Shown here in pieces: positions 13,301 to 25,089 of a stretch of DNA of 64,000 bases (the stretch's first letter is position 1; every line of letters begins with the position of its first letter). The position numbers and the translations under genes were made by a program. The notes beneath the pieces are model-generated. The model searched no databases, had not been told where the DNA came from, and was given only the letters and a program-made list of their open reading frames with translations. This stretch comes from Takifugu bimaculatus (taxonomy: Eukaryota; Chordata; Actinopteri; Tetraodontiformes; Tetraodontidae): contig CP034985.2 in the NCBI GenBank assembly GCA_004026145.2, forward strand, positions 8,948,424-9,012,423. The letters are read 5' to 3'.

Positions 13301-15422
13301 CGCTGTCTTTGCTATCGATACGGAAAAACTCCATGGGCGTGTGCTTGGACTGATCCAGCGTCAGTGGTTTGGCCGGGGAGGGAAGAGGACTGAAGACTTC
13401 AGTGTGATCTTGTCCATCATCACAATATTGCTCATGGCTGCTTTTAGACAACTCTGTAAAAAAGCCGAGTTCCTGAGAGCTGATGGGCGAAGAGAGGCTG
13501 TCGTTGCTGAGCAACGAACGGCTGCGGGAGGACGTCGTAGCGGTCCCAGTGGGGACGTCTAGAGACAGCATTTCCTGTTCACTTTTCTCATCCTGCTCTT
13601 CTAACACATCTGCATTCACTTTCTCCTGCCCGTACTCGTTGCAAAGTGCCAAATAACTGTTGGGGCACTCTTCCTCTGAGACAGCTCCCGAGTCCAACTC
13701 TTCGTTCAGCTGGGGAAGGAGTGCAGTTTTCTGGAGAGACGTGACTGGCGCTCTGCTCTTGCTTTTGTAGCTCCTGGGACTGAATCGGAACAGGGGCCGG
13801 GCCCAGAACCAGAAGAGACAGAGTCTACGTCCAGATGCGCTAACGCGTGCTGTGGGGTGCGGACAGCTGCCGTGTGGCTCTTCTGGATGAAAGGAATGTC
13901 GAAACTCTCCTCCTGGCTGGAATTGTGAAGGTATTTTCCAATGTGAGACCACAGTTTCCCACCTACAGGTTTAAAGAAACAACATTAAAGAAAAAATATG
14001 AAACACACCAACATTAAAAAGCAACATCGGATTGAATTGTTTAGGCAATACACCTTTATTATAGCACATTAGCATTGATGTAAATACATAGAATTTACCA
14101 GGTCATTACCACAAAGGTCAACTAAAACCCTTTATGAGTGGGAGTACTTATCTAGTTCTCCAATTTAGGGGGCTCATCAAGCAGCTTCTATTGTCTTTTG
14201 GGTGACAGATAACTCACTTTTTTTTGTCCATAAAAACTTACCCCAATGACAAAAATTAGTTTTACGCCAATTTATCTGAATGAGGTTTATATGTGTGTTT
14301 TATGCTCGTGGTGCCATTTTAGCGTTATGGCTTCCCTCTGTCTTAGAGACGCACGCGCAGCTGCAACAGCAGCGATTGGAAGTCGGCATCTGTTGTGCGT
14401 GATGAGAATGGATCGGGAGGTAAAAACGATGATAATGATGGCGGGGCAGCTCGGTGGCTCAGGAAGTAAAATCGTCCACATTATTTTGCGTAATGTCACT
14501 CGGGTCACTGCCTCCCTCCACCTGTCTATCCTGATACTGTAGAAGTACCTGACAGATGCACAAGGAACCAGAAGTACCCACAGAGACCCTAAAACATTGG
14601 CAGCGGTTTGATAAGACCATTATGTATCGGTAGTAAGTATGGCTTTTTTATTTTGCTAATTAGATTATGCTGATCAGTCTAATATCATCCAATACTGTCC
14701 CCTAATGTCACAGCATGCCTCACTAACACACAACCTTAGACATATCCTAGAACGAGCGGGATGAAAGAAGGCCCAGGTGTTAGCATTGCTAATGAAGCGC
14801 GGCACCACCTGGTATTCAGAATAATGGCCTGTGACACACACCCGTCTCAATCAAACATCTGTCCAAGACAAGGGCAGAGGGAGGTGGAAGAGGAGAGGGA
14901 GGTGGACCAGGCAAAGGAGAGCAGAAAAAAAACCAGATCAGGGGACACCGATGCCACAAGCATGAGGTGTTTACCTTCAGCATATTGTAGCAGAAGGAAA
15001 ACCGCGTCGTCAGAGACGATGAACTTCCTCAGCTGCACCATGTGGGGCACAGAGTGAGGCATGATCGTCCTCTTAACCCGCCCACAGTCACTGCTCTTCC
15101 TCAGGCCCTGCAACAGAGCAGATACATGGTGAGTAATTAAGGTAAGCTCGACAAAGACACGGAGAAATAAAAGGGAAATATTAGTAAAACAAATCAGTCA
15201 AACCGCGAGGACACGACGCCGTGCAAACGTGTCCACTTTCCCTTTCATTATGGAGTCAGGCCAAGGAGAAACCTCCCATTAAAGAGATGTCAGATATGCC
15301 CCGCGGCAATCTGAAGTCACCGGATTCATCAAGCCACATACAGCGCACAACTTTAACAGGCCCATGCAGATCTATCAGGGCTACGCTCAAAGTTCACATT
15401 GTCCATGACAGTGTGTGTGTGA

Positions 15423-15470
<48 letters not shown>

Positions 15471-18400
15471 ACGCGCGTGCATGTGTTTAGTCATCTGTGT
15501 CCTCTCTGTGTGTTGGCATCTGGCACACGTCTCACACCTGAGAGCGGAGGAGCTGACGGGGACAGACCCATTAGAATCAATTACAGCGGTCACGAATGCG
15601 GACTAGTGACACACTTAGGACAACAAGGATGCAGAGGGAACACACACACACACACACACAGAGTAACAAACACAACCTACTTTGAGGATGAATGTCTCTT
15701 GTGTCATCTTGTCCATGACCAAAAGCACCTGCAATAAAACATCACTATTAAACTGAGGTAGAATCAGTTTGGATGTCAACACCCAAAATGGGATTTAGAT
15801 GATATTATAGCGTAAAAAAACAAAACAAAAATAAATGCTGATAGGGACTGGAAAATACTTCTGCAGCTCTCAAATATTATCTCAAATATTAAATTGCGAT
15901 GGTCATGTGGCAACTGGATATTCAAATTGCTGTTTTCTTTTTACTGTGCTGCTATATTTTACCTGATTAAAGCACATCCACTTGTCTACTGCAGCTTCAA
16001 TCTTCCTGATATCTCCATTTCCTGCCTCCTCTCCCTGACATCTCTATTGCCCCTCTGCTCCCTCGGTCTCTCACGGGAGAGCTCGAGCATATGTGCATGA
16101 GCCGTCTGGGCTTCCGCGTCTGTTTTGTGGGTGCGTTCATGCCGCGTGACCCTGGTGGGGAGCGGACAGGTGCAGGCTAAATGGATATGAATGGAGTTGT
16201 GAGTAAACAGAGCGGCGCTGCTAGCCAGGGTGCTAATATAATTAAGATACAAACATCAGGGAAGGGGGGGGAGGTGGGAAGAGGGGCAGCAGGGTAGGAG
16301 CTCTCTCCATCTGTCCCTCTGTCCCCATTAAAAATGAACGAAGGAAGGAGGAGGAGGATGGAAAGAGAGATTAAACCGGATGATTGCTAGATGACAGAGA
16401 TCCCATTTTTAATAATTTTGTCCATCCTGTGTGTGTCTCTGCTGAGTGGCACATGTTGGTGTTGTGTCAACATTTTCCTTGGGGTTTTGCGGGTGTGGAG
16501 GATGAGCATCATTGACTCGATGTTGTGTGCCGCTCTTTGAGCCGCCTGCCAAGTCATTTCATGGCTGAGCGGTGAACTTGCTTCGATGGCAGCTGGTTGA
16601 GTGGACCGGCAACCTAAACTGACCTTGTGGTGGTCATAACTGACGACGAGCGTACACACACACCCTTTAACACACCATCCAACCAATCTATTACATTTTA
16701 TCGCCGCAGATAAAAAGAGACGGCTGAAGCAGGGAAGGACACAGGAGGAGAGACGGAAGGATGGATGGACTTTTCGGGGAATTCAATTAAAACGTTTCAA
16801 TAACAAACACAAAGAAAAAAGCTCAAATTTGAGAGGATTTTAAATTAAACATAAATTTGTGAACTGTCAGGAACGTTGCATCACTAGTCACAAGTAAACT
16901 GACCTTATCTATGATGCCCAGCACCCTGTATGCTCTCAGCTCCTCAGATGGACCCTGGTAGCTCCCCCTACTGGTGGATGTGCAGCACTGCACCCCTAAA
17001 GCCTTGGGGTACACAATCAATTGGATCAGAAATAATTGAATCAACTGAATCTATATTAAAAAGAAGCAAATTGGTAAATATTTTAAGGAATTTGTGATCT
17101 TAATCACCACCGTCTGCGTCGAGCCTTGACCCATGTTGCTTCTCAGATGCTGACTGGCGATCTGCTCTGCACGCATCAAGTACTCTGCTGTCTTCTTCTT
17201 CACTGCCTCTCGCCGCGTCGGGCTGGGCTCACCTGAGGAAAAGACAGGTGGAGAGGGGGTAAATATGTAAATACAACTACCAGCCTTTAACTGTAAGTAC
17301 TGTACGTGAGTCACCAGTATCTGATTCGTTATATATAAAGATTACTAAGATGAAAGCTCGCCAGTTCTCTCAAACTAACCTTGCACTCCCCGAAGCAGCT
17401 GGTCCACTCCGTTACGGTAGCAAGGAGAAAGCTGCGTGGAAGTCCTGCTCGTTCTCCTTCTGCACGGCCAAAGAGATGAGCTCGCTAGCTCTATCCAAAT
17501 AGTCCGACTTTACGTCTTTAGAGGCGCCGCTGCTGACTTTCTTCAAGCTTCCAGAAAAAAGTAGCAACCGCCCTGGCTTGACCTCGGGGTTAAGGGTTGA
17601 GGAGACTGGGACAGGAGATGGGGTGCGGTGATCGTGCAGAGAGGGCAGGCGAGGGCTGTTGCTGCTGCTAACTTTAGTTGCTCCCCCTTGTGGGTAGTAT
17701 GGGGAGGTGCGGCCTGAGGCCATGCCATCGTCCAAATCAGCCAATGAGTCTGTTTCCAAAGCCTGGGAGGTCAGGTCGCTGTCACTGGATGGGCCTGGAG
17801 GCAGGAGGGTAGAAGGACACACATCATTTGCTACAAAGTCTTTATGTCAAGTAAAAGTAAGCTAGGCAAAAAAATTACCTCCATACTCAGAAGTGATTGT
17901 CAGATCCTCTGCAGCACTGTGGTCTCTTTGTACTAAAATGATAAATATATATATTTGTAGATTGAGCAAACATGAATCATCTTATCAACTCATTCGTTGA
18001 TTAAAAACAAGAAGCGTCTTTACCGTCAGAACTGCCGTCCGATAAGCTGTCAGCCAGGAAGTCAGCGAGCGGCTCAGCTGGCCCGATCAGCTCCGACCCA
18101 TCGTGAATCTCACCCCCCTTGATAAGTGTGAAAAGCATTTCAGTCAACAAGCATTCGCGGGTTTCTGTGAGTTCCTGTTTTGCGTACCTTGAAAAACTCT
18201 CGAATGTGTTGGCTGTTGTAGAGAGCGGGAACATTAGCAGAGAACTGCAGCAGATCCTCAGAGCACTGTCGTCTTTCCTCTATGACCGAGTCATCAAAAC
18301 GACCTGCGTGTGGAGACCACATCATTACGTTTACACGTTTGCTCACTGCTTTTCCTCTGGAAACAGCAGGAATTTAAACTGTCTTTCTGATAAACAGAAA

Positions 18401-20236
18401 CATGAAAATTCTGCTTTTCACCTACACCCATTAAAGTACTTTCTTAAAATACAATCTAATGCGCAGTAAATTAAGATTAGCCTGTACCACCAAGACATCA
18501 ACAAGGAATGTCATGTTTATGCCGAAATCCTAAATATTATATCCTAAGTATTGTCAGGGTTATACCGCCATCTAGTGGACGGAGGCCCGAACACCCATAT
18601 CTTGATCATTGCTCAGCCTATGTGCACATATAGCATAAAGCTACATCAGAAACAGCCCGGGTTTAGCATTAGAAATATTAAATGGTGTTTAAAAGCAGAG
18701 GATCGAGCTGCTGTCTTTCTTACCAAAAACTTTGGCTCTGGCAAAAGGAGGAAACAGCTCTGACTGGCTGCACAGAGTTTTGTGAAGCTGCCAGAGGTTT
18801 TGATGAAGCTTCCGGAAGTCACTGTATCTCTTCCATACTGTTATCTATAGATGACAAGATAAATGCAAAGAGAGAGGGAAGAAAGAGAAGCAGGGCAATA
18901 AGCATTTAGCACACGTGATGCTGCAAACGATGCTTATCTTTTCAGTTTTCCACTTAAACGATTAACCTGAATGTGTTCCTGTCGACGAGCATCAAACATC
19001 TGCTATGCTGCAGTGGTGACATTAAATAATATATAAAATCAAACAATGACAACTGGGCGCCAGTAAAGCTGAGAGAAGTTGGTAATGAACAATAAGAGTG
19101 TGAGGCAAAGGCTGATGGAGTTATTAACATCATGCCTGCTGCATTAGTGCTGCTTCCTGACACGAGTGCATTCCAGTGTGTTACATGTGAAAGAATGTGT
19201 CTTTTTACAGCTTTTCCAAATAACACAAGCAAGAAATGAAAAGTGCAAAAAGGGACAAACACAGTCATATAGGGAAATCCTTATTATTTCATGGGTAAAC
19301 AAGGGGAAATATGAGTAGTCAATGTCTTACCTCTTGGACATCCTCTGGGTTCTTCCTAGAAATGATCTGTGGAAAAGGAGGATAAGAGACATCGAGGTCA
19401 TGGAAATAATGTATCTGCTGCAAAGATTTTCCTGCACGGCCGGATTCGACAATGAGCGCCTTCTGTAACAAATGACGAGTCTTCAGTGGCACATGGAGAC
19501 GTCACCAACTTCCATAGCAGGCAGGACAGGGGCAAAAGAGGGCTGTCCTCTTGCTGTCCTTATTCAAGCAGGGAGGGTGTTTAAAAGTCACTTTACACTG
19601 TTACAGCCTGACCAACGTGTGAATGAATAGCGTCTATTCCACTATTCATTTCCTAACAGTGTGCAGTTATATCTATTTACTTACATTAGGAGTCTTCTAG
19701 TGTAAATTTCTGCAGTCAATGCTGACTTTATTTACACACGTCAGGCTTTCACCACCCCCCAGCACGATGCATGATCTAATCACCAGGGTCCATCACCACC
19801 GTCCTCTTATTGGCGTTCCATTGTCTTTAGACTACACCCTAACTAAGCTAAACCTGTTAGCGATCTGTTAATATTGACAGGTTAGCGAAGCGCTTAAAGG
19901 TGGAAATAAATCAGAAGTTCCTTTGTTGACATGTATTCGCAAGTGGATCGCCCGAGCAGATCTATTAGCTACATTTCAAGGTTTTACCAAAGCTGCCGCT
20001 GTCATCGCTGTGTTGCTAAAGCGACGCTATTTGTGTTGTTTTTGCATCATTGATTTGTTAGCACAGCCAAGCTACAACTGCCAACAGCTAGCATTTAGCC
20101 TAGCTGTCAGCCTGTCCAACCTCCATTTACGTACCCTTGCGGTGACTTTGTACACAGTATAGCCTTTCTGGTGCCTTTTAGGGTCCGTGACAGTGTAAAA
20201 CCGAGCAAGGTCTCCTTTCTCCCGCTGCGATATCAT
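6121..20236 (-). CDS. rps6kc1: Ribosomal protein S6 kinase C1 (RPK118-like PX-MIT-pseudokinase)
   Basis: Endosomal scaffold: its PX domain binds phosphoinositide and the kinase-like region binds partners. Exons 5'-3': 20135-20236, 19331-19366, 18724-18844, 18188-18303, 18024-18117, 17879-17932, 17380-17794, 17108-17232, 16904-16987, 15681-15728, 14975-15107, 12356-13962, 11877-11966, 7902-7984, 6402-6497, 6121-6228. The start MISQREKGDLARFYTV matches the family N terminus. The PX domain fills exons 1-4 (ERRQCSEDLLQFSAN), MIT exons 7-8 (DYLDRASELI, TAEYLMRAEQIA), kinase N-lobe exons 9-11. A long acidic insert holds PMEFFRIDSKDSASE; the C-lobe has CRDLNPNNILL, CDWWSLGAILFELLTG and LLQYNPVERLGAGVAG. 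HRD is CRD and no DFG follows, as in the family, so catalysis is doubtful. Repaired length would be about 1100 aa, close to the roughly 1070 I recall for human. Exon 7 has one extra base and exon 12 lacks one (or gains two). Exon 8/9 limits are least certain. Confidence 0.95.
8851..8884. repeat. (GT)n microsatellite
   Basis: Alternating GT with two GC interruptions, inside an rps6kc1 intron. Confidence 0.9.
10289..10337. repeat. (CA)n microsatellite
   Basis: CA repeats interrupted by one GTG, inside the same rps6kc1 intron. Confidence 0.92.
13730..13790 (-). other. rps6kc1: Frame break in rps6kc1 exon 12
   Basis: From the acceptor at 13962 the frame reads GGKLWSHIGKYL...EESFDI, the conserved start of this exon. 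It runs into a stop soon after ATKARAERQSR. The conserved remainder (EEECPNSYLALCNEYGQEK onward) is in another frame. Exon length 1607 is two bases over, or one base short of, the length needed to join its neighbours. One missing base is the simplest explanation. Confidence 0.8.
15411..15468. repeat. (GT)n microsatellite
   Basis: Nearly pure GT tract in an rps6kc1 intron, interrupted by GAGTGA near its left end. Confidence 0.92.
17417..17424 (-). other. rps6kc1: One-base insertion in rps6kc1 exon 7 (MIT region)
   Basis: The frame reads ENEQDFHAAFS then LLP-stop. Removing one base restores FSCYRNGVDQLLRGVQG, which matches the family MIT helix (compare YRKGVDLLLEGVQG, recalled from human). Exon length 415 is one base too long for the phases of exons 6 and 8. 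Confidence 0.85.
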
Positions 20237-20379
20237 TCTGATAGAGCCAACATTGCCACGAACAACAGCCAGCTAGCCGTACATTCATTCACTGACAACC
20301 GAGGCAGTGCTAAAGAGCGCCCCCCTGAGGAGGCGGAGCGCCACGACACTACAGAAGCCGAGTAGGTGTTTTTATATGT
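20237..20379 (-). promoter_or_regulatory. rps6kc1: Likely rps6kc1 promoter and 5' UTR
   Basis: Only about 145 bases separate the rps6kc1 ATG from the putative poly(A) signal of the upstream MOXD gene. The interval is CpG-containing with a GC-box-like core (GAGGCGGAG near 20329-20337) and no clear TATA box. The transcription start is not identified; the promoter may extend into the MOXD 3' UTR. Confidence 0.4.
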
Positions 20380-20385
20380 TTTATT
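20380..20385 (-). promoter_or_regulatory. Candidate poly(A) signal of the MOXD-family gene
   Basis: Minus-strand AATAAA, about 315 bases beyond the MOXD stop codon, giving an ordinary short 3' UTR (20386-20698). Confidence 0.5.
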
Positions 20386-20698
20386 GAATATTCATAACAG
20401 TTTCTCTTTAAGTCACCTACTTTAAAAACTAGCATTACAATTAGTATCAATGTAGAAGTAGGTGCAAATTAAAATACACCTTGTATCATATATAGAAATC
20501 AAGATAGAAATTATGATTAATATTAGGTTAAGTTAATTAGACTACTTAATTCTCATCATATGGCATTGCAAGCTTACATACAGTGTAAGCACAAATATTA
20601 TGGCTAGTTGATTAGCAAAGGATAATGTAGAGAAGCCGCTTTAAGCATCAGGGGTTGTTCGTTACGATTGCACTACTTTGGATCCCTCGATGAAACCG

Positions 20699-23600
20699 TT
20701 AAATCGATGTGATCCAGAAAAGCAAAAGTATGATCCCTGATGGGCTCAGGATGCAGGAAGTACGCAGCACGTTTGAGCCGTTAGCGGGAGGAACGTTGTC
20801 CGCACACGTGACAGTAGGCGTTTTCATCATTTCCCTGATGAAGCCGTTTTCGTACACTGAAAACTCGAACTGTGGAAAACAAGGAAACCAATTCAACGTT
20901 CTGAAAGATCATTTGACAAACATAAAGTGCAGCACCAAACACATGACCGAAGTTTGAGATAAAAATTAACTGGGAACTTATTTCACCCAAGTGCTTTTTG
21001 GGGATTATTATATTACTATAAGTCCTGAACAGGTGTGACCTCTTCGGCTGTTACTTACGTTGTCATCAGAGGCAGCCTGGATCTGAGGTAAGGTCTTCAT
21101 CTGCTCCTCGTAGCCGGCAATTTCATCCTGGTCTGAGGTCGAATTCCCATTGAAGATCCTGTTAGAAACAAGCGTTAACGCGAGGCCGCGATGGCGCGAG
21201 GGATGGATTTATTGTGCAGTTGGTGTAGAGTCGACCGGACCAGTCGCTCGTGCTCATCAGCGGGTGCGTGGTGTTTGGACGGCTGACGCACGAGGTGACC
21301 TCGATCAGAGGGTAGTAGAGCAGGAAGGCCAGGCACATCTCCTCAGTGGTGGCCAAGCCCATCTGGAGGGGTGAAGACACAACAGATTATGGAGATAATG
21401 ATGATGATGGTGATGATGATGATGATGGTGGTGATGATGGTGATGATGATGATGATGCTCCTAAACATAAATCCGGTGTTTGAAGCCTTTACCTTGGTGA
21501 CCCTGCTGCGATTGGCCGTGCTGTAGGTGCATTCTACTGCAATTTCATCACCCTGGAATTCAAGAAAAGGTCACAAACTGCCCACATTTCAGTCTTTCAG
21601 ATGAATGAAACCACATCACGGCCGGACAAATGTGGGAAAAAATGCAGCTGTGGACGCGGTCGGGATCCACCTGCTTGATGGTCCGGACGTTTCCCAAATG
21701 GTGCGCCTGCTGCATCTCAAAGTTGTAGTTTTCCTCCACGAAGATGAAGTCGATTTGCTCGCCATTCCTGCAGAAAAGCACAAATCCATCGCTGAGAACT
21801 GGAAACCGGTCGGTTTATCTCTGACGCACAGCTTTCCCACCTGTAGTGGGCGGCTCGGACCTCCCTCCCCACTAAGTGGGTGTGTGGCAATACGGCAAAC
21901 ACCTGAAGATCAGGTATGGGCTTCACGTGCTGTCAGGTGGGGGAAAAAGACCGTCAACACTCGGTGGGCTTTTAAAATCAGCTCTCCTCTGAGATCCATC
22001 CCAGACCTGAGGAAAGACGGTGGTGTTGCAGACGCCATACGTGTGGAAGTGGGCAGCCTTGGGTGGGATGTTGTAGTCCACATAGCCAGGCTGCACCCCC
22101 GTGGTCAGCGTGCCCACGTCGTGCTGCCCAGGCTGGGCGGGCCTGTGGTGGCAGCCTCAGTCCTGAGCTGTCTGTCCTGCCTGCACACAACACGATCCGG
22201 TCCAGAATCTGCTGCTTTCCTTCTCCAATGCTAATAATGCAGGAATCGCGCCGACCTGCTTCCTTGTTCGGATTGTTGTAGTGGATTTCCAGCCTATAAA
22301 GCACGTCATGGTCCTCGCCTCCGATGGGAATACCTGTGTTTTCTGGAAGCTGGTACGCCTGTTGACAGTTAAAGAAAACCCTTGAGACGGCAGCTCCACA
22401 AACGGAACCACCTGGAGATGGACCTTCTCTTACCCTTCCCCCTATTCCCCACGCAGCCACCACAGCGAAGCAGGCGTCCCCCATGCCCCCCCTGTAGCAC
22501 TGCCCGTCGGACACCTCGGTCACGTAGGAGGGGCAGCGGTACAGCAGCATGTGGTGGACCAGGTCGTGGTGCTCAATGTCTGGCTCCACCTGAGGGGAAA
22601 AGAGAAGGAATAAAACGGGTCCAAACAGGAAACTCGGTGGTTTGGAGATCACGGATTATCTATAATACCAAATAAATGTGATGTTTTGTGTTGAAGGTGG
22701 GTAACGGCATGATTTTACAGTGGTAGTAGGTGTGAATGGCGGGAACGGTGATCTGAAAAAGAAGAGAGAATGAATGAAGCGAGGTGAGAGTGGATCACAG
22801 ATGTCTTATTATTCGTACCTGCTCCACTGTGACACTGAAGTGGTCGGAGCTGTTGGAGGGCGCCGCCCTGGGGCTGTAGTTCAGCAGGTTGACCTCTTTG
22901 GTGCCCCTGTGGGTACGATGGTAGCCGATGTCATCCGTCAGCCCGAAGGCATAGATGAGTTTAACCGGCTGCGCCTTCGAAACAGACCAAAAGGTTTAAA
23001 AGAAATTGTGAAAAATGGGAGAAAAAGGCAAGTGGAGGTTCAGGTTTACAGAAAAAAAACGCTAGAAATCAGTTACTCTGCATTTTAATGCACGATTTTT
23101 GATCTCTTATCATTAAGAACATTTCTGTGTACTTTGAATTGCTTCAGCTTCCCATAAAAATAAAAAAAACCCTGTTTTTCCAGTTACGTAAAACAAATCT
23201 TTTTGTCCTTTTCTGTTGTCCTTTTCTGTTGTTTTGAATAAAAGGGAGGATCATATGAGCACAGGCAGGAAACCTGAGCTTTGAGGAGAAATAAAGATTC
23301 TATAGCGTTGAAAATACTGAAGCACGGAGAAAAATTATCCAGCTGCAGTTCAGGTTAAAGCCCAGTGGTGTAAAGCCACAAAGTTGGATTGTGATTAGTT
23401 CTGGAACATTTTGTGTCCACAGCAGTAACACATGTAGAATAACCAGCTTGTTGCTAAACACGGCTCGTTCATATGGTAAAACTCAAGTTCATGCAAGTGT
23501 CCGCCTATCATCTCACTCTGATATGGAAGTCTTGGTCATCACACGACTGGATCGGCCTCCTAAAGCTCATCCTGGTCTGACCATCAGACTCTTCCAGAGA

Positions 23601-24013
23601 AAGGAGGGTGTAACTCTGCAGTTTGTCCACCACAGGCATGGATTTCCCCGTGGCGTGATAGTCCTAAAGCATGAAAACACAATGCTTTAAAGCCTGTAGC
23701 AACACAAGCTGCTACACATGCACTTTTTCTGATATTGTCTTACTGCGAAGTAGTTTCCAGTTGGTCCGATTCCCCCGATGACGATATCAGAGCCCTTCAT
23801 CCCGCCATTAGGACTGAAGCCAAAGCCCACCCAGCCTGTTGTGTTGACCACCAGCTCGAATGTAATGTTCCCTTGGTGATTATCAAAGCCCCAACTCAGA
23901 CACACCAGACGGTCCTGGTCCAGGTACTCCATAAAGCGAAGGTCAGGAGGTTCTGACATCTGTGCTCTTTGAGTCCAGAGAAACATGAAGATGAGAGGAA
24001 GCAGAGAGGCCAT
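20699..24013 (-). CDS. DBH-like copper monooxygenase, MOXD family (MOXD2-like)
   Basis: A copper type II ascorbate-dependent monooxygenase relative of dopamine beta-hydroxylase, expected in the ER/secretory pathway; the substrate is unknown. Exons 5'-3': 23744-24013, 23517-23663, 22819-22974, 22669-22752, 22434-22589, 22256-22358, 22007-22171, 21841-21929, 21671-21767, 21493-21552, 21059-21362, 20699-20869. A signal peptide (MASLLPLIFMFLWTQ) precedes a DOMON domain (ELVVNTTGWVGFGFSPNGGM). Both copper domains keep their ligand motifs: LVHHMLLYRC, EIHYNNP, LPHTHLVG and EEMCLAFLLYYP. The hydrophobic C terminus (IILLLFWITSI) suggests a membrane or GPI anchor. Repaired length is 599 aa, usual for the family. 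Exons 7 and 11 each carry one extra base, so as written it cannot give full-length protein. MOXD2-like is my impression from YRNGEQ and MCLAFLLYYP; MOXD1 is possible. Confidence 0.92.
21181..21205 (-). other. One-base insertion in MOXD exon 11
   Basis: The frame LYTNCTINPSLAPS runs to a stop (NACF-stop). One base removed continues it as LTLVSNRIFNGNSTSDQDE into the donor at 21058. Exon length 304 is one base over a multiple of three, while both neighbouring junctions are phase 0. Confidence 0.75.
21389..21456. repeat. (GAT)n-rich trinucleotide repeat
   Basis: GAT/GGT trinucleotide tract in a MOXD intron. Confidence 0.9.
22127..22152 (-). other. One-base insertion in MOXD exon 7
   Basis: The exon opens in the frame DSSGLRL and finishes in the frame QHDVGTLTTGVQPGYV. 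The second frame has a stop just upstream, so both halves can only belong to one exon if one base is surplus. Exon length 165 is one over the expected 2 + 3n. Confidence 0.8.
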
Positions 24014-24729
24014 GATGTGTCTGTGAAGCTGCAGGCATTCAGACTGAGCTCGAGCGCTGAGAAATGTTCCCTCCCCCCTTCCTTCACACACCTGCACTGC
24101 TGGATGGGCTCAGGTGATAACAAAATATGCACAGTCATACAGACTTCACCAGCCATCAACAAAAGAGGGTCTGCAGCTCTTTAGCTTCCTTATCAAATAT
24201 ATGCATTTTTTTATAATCATTTGCTCAGTTATAATTTTCATTTATTACAGTGTCTGTGTACGTCTTACGTTTCATGGTATTTTTGCTATTTGAAACCATT
24301 TTTAATAGGATTTTTTCGTGGCTGTGTTCTATTTCGGCCTATTTACAGTATTTTGATGATCATATGTGCAGAAACAGAGTTTTGTTTTCATTCTCAGCTC
24401 CAAAAGACCTCAGCACTGGTGTAATAGCACTTGGTTGCCTGCAGATGTCGCCCTCGACGCGCCAAAGCGGCATCCGGTCTTTTTTCTTTTAATGAACGGG
24501 TATTTTTCTTTTTTAAAAATACGATTTTGCATCTTTGATGTAAACACATTATTTTCCTTGTGTGTGCCATGACAAAATATTAACACGCTACTCTTTTCCG
24601 AAACAACAAAACTACCATTACCATTAAAATTTGAATATGATTTGAAATTGTTTTGATTATTCGCTCACGACTGTTTCGGTTTAGTGGCTGCCTATGTCTG
24701 AGTCATTTCGTGACTAATATTTAGAGTTG
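24014..24729. other. Divergent intergenic interval, MOXD 5' side
   Basis: Upstream of the MOXD ATG. An in-frame upstream Met at 24097 would add 28 residues, but the signal peptide fits a start at 24013. The rest is AT-rich with no motif I can assign. Confidence 0.5.
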
Positions 24730-25089
24730 GGCTTTATTCGAAGGCCTCGCTCGGCCCTCCCGACCGACACCACCTTTCCGGTTCTCCCCGCCGTGCAGGT
24801 CACTCCCTCCGCGCTGTCAGCAGCTCCGTGTGCCGTTCAAACTTGGAGTGTCTCTGGGAATAGTGCGCGTCCCGAACCGTCGCCTTTTTACCCCAGCATT
24901 CGAGTTTTATACGTTTTATGCAGCCAAGTGTTTTAAACGTGAGTGACTCGCGGTAGAAAGCAGCGGGAGGATTTGCCGTGTTTCCTTCGCTTTTAGCTGA
25001 GAAGCAGCGGGGGGAAATGTCCAGCTGAGGAGGAGAGACCCAGAAAACCGCAGGGCCCGTGTTTGGAATGATTAATCAAAGCTTTGACA
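24730..25089 (+). promoter_or_regulatory. snx9: CpG-rich promoter and 5' UTR of snx9
   Basis: CpG density rises sharply from about 24736 to 25030 compared with the AT-rich DNA to the left, right up to the snx9 start codon at 25090. There is no convincing TATA box. The transcription start cannot be placed. It probably contains the whole 5' UTR, since the first coding exon follows directly. Confidence 0.5.

Noticed and set aside
13780..13952. N-terminal start MVSHWKIPSQFQPGG of the long open frame in rps6kc1 exon 12
   Set aside because: It is the wrong frame of a real exon. The conserved GGKLWSHIGKYL reading lies in another frame, so this apparent start is an artefact of the frame break.
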